Source: an uncultured bacterium
Lineage (GTDB): Bacteria; Planctomycetota; UBA1135; GCA-002686595
Assembly (NCBI GenBank): GCA_902826945.1
Contig: CADEGS010000090.1
Span: forward strand, 1 to 6,679
Length of the DNA: 6,679 nt
Direction: 5' to 3'
Made by a program: the position numbers and the translations under genes. Position 1 is the first letter of the stretch; each line of letters begins with the position of its first letter. Of the stretch, positions 6,393 to 6,679 are shown in pieces. The notes below the pieces were generated by a model, which was given only the letters and a program-made list of their open reading frames with translations, was not told the origin of the DNA and ran no database searches.

Positions 6393-6679
6393 TTTGTAAT
6401 GGATATCGTTGAATTCAACGTTGTTCAGGCGCTGGAGGGCCTCTTTGTAGGCCTGGCGATGGTAATTCAGATCGGCCATATTAAACTGGAACGCACCTTC
6501 TTTTTGATTTTCAGGCAGTTTTCCGGTGTAATCATGGATAAATTGTTCGACCCTTTCGAACTGATTTAACCCGAGGCCGAGTTTGATCACGTTTTTGTAG
6601 GTCCAGGGTGAAATATTTCCGTCCTGCAACAAATAACCATCCCCCAAAGCCTCCGCGTAAAGGTTCAGCAGGGTTTCGG
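6381..6679 (-). CDS. Internal fragment of a Bacteroidota-like hypothetical protein, both ends missing
   Basis: About 99 open codons run in from the right edge (first full residues ETLLNLYAEALGDGYLL) to the breakpoint. The peptide includes ISPWTYKNVIKLGLGL, FIHDYTGKLPENQKEGAFQF and YKEALQRLNNVEFNDIHYKLGAR, an alternating-helix, TPR-like pattern with aromatic and Lys/Asn/Gln residues quite unlike the Ala/Arg-rich neighbours. From memory it resembles large uncharacterised helical-repeat proteins of Saprospiraceae and related Bacteroidota; that needs a search. The TTG at 6645-6647 is not a convincing start, because the frame stays open upstream to the window edge. No function is proposed. It is in frame with the SerB remnant, but the fusion is probably artefactual. 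Confidence 0.6.
6407..6420. repeat. 14-bp perfect palindrome near the breakpoint
   Basis: CGTTGAATTCAACG is fully self-complementary and lies 14 bases to the right of the composition breakpoint, within the codons for VEFN of the AT-richer fragment. It contains an EcoRI hexamer, with a GATATC hexamer partly overlapping its left end (6402-6407). It may be coincidental; palindromes near a join can also promote template switching. Confidence 0.5.

Noticed and set aside
6645..6647. TTG as the start of a 257-residue fusion protein
   Set aside because: The frame remains open to the window edge upstream, no ribosome binding site is seen, and the protein pattern continues before it, so the real start is outside the window.
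1..6679. CRISPR arrays, tRNA/rRNA genes, insertion-sequence ends
   Set aside because: No spaced direct repeats, tRNA-like cloverleaf, rRNA sequence, transposase motif or terminal inverted repeats were seen; the many short GCG-type repeats reflect composition.

Overview
The window is almost entirely protein-coding DNA of extreme GC content from a bacterium (hand counts: one line near 2341 has 53 of 60 G/C, one near 6301 has 46 of 60). Codon third positions are nearly all G or C, which also opens long spurious frames on both strands. The composition and gene set would fit a high-GC Planctomycetota, Myxococcota or similar lineage, probably from a metagenome. The sequence alone does not settle the phylum.

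Layout. Positions 1-790 (minus) hold the first 263 codons of a malate dehydrogenase whose C-terminus lies beyond the left edge. A divergent intergenic region (791-1047) separates it from a plus-strand pair: ribD (1048-2217), the bifunctional riboflavin deaminase/reductase, and a large gene for a predicted lipoprotein (2214-4733). The lipoprotein gene starts inside the ribD stop codon (GTGA overlap). It encodes a helical-repeat-like N-terminal region and a C-terminal domain with a HEEGH (HExxH) zinc-peptidase motif. It is the least familiar gene here. Eleven bases after its stop comes the stop of a convergent minus-strand pair: a class V aminotransferase (4745-5881) and, upstream of it with an 8-base overlap, the C-terminal three quarters of a SerB-type HAD phosphatase (5874 to about 6392). 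Together these two look like the last two steps of the phosphorylated serine pathway.

Right end. At about 6381-6392 the sequence changes abruptly from about 77 % GC to about 46 % GC (hand count over 6421-6660). The reading frame stays open across the change, but the phosphatase loses its N-terminus, including the catalytic DxD motif. It is replaced by a stretch that resembles the interior of a Bacteroidota-type protein. The join falls on a short Leu-Gly-Ala-Arg stretch that may suit both proteins. The best reading is a chimeric junction (assembly or amplification artefact, or less likely a real recombination) rather than a functional fusion.

No RNA genes, CRISPR arrays, insertion sequences or clear terminators were seen. 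None of the four visible starts in the GC-rich part has a recognisable Shine-Dalgarno sequence.
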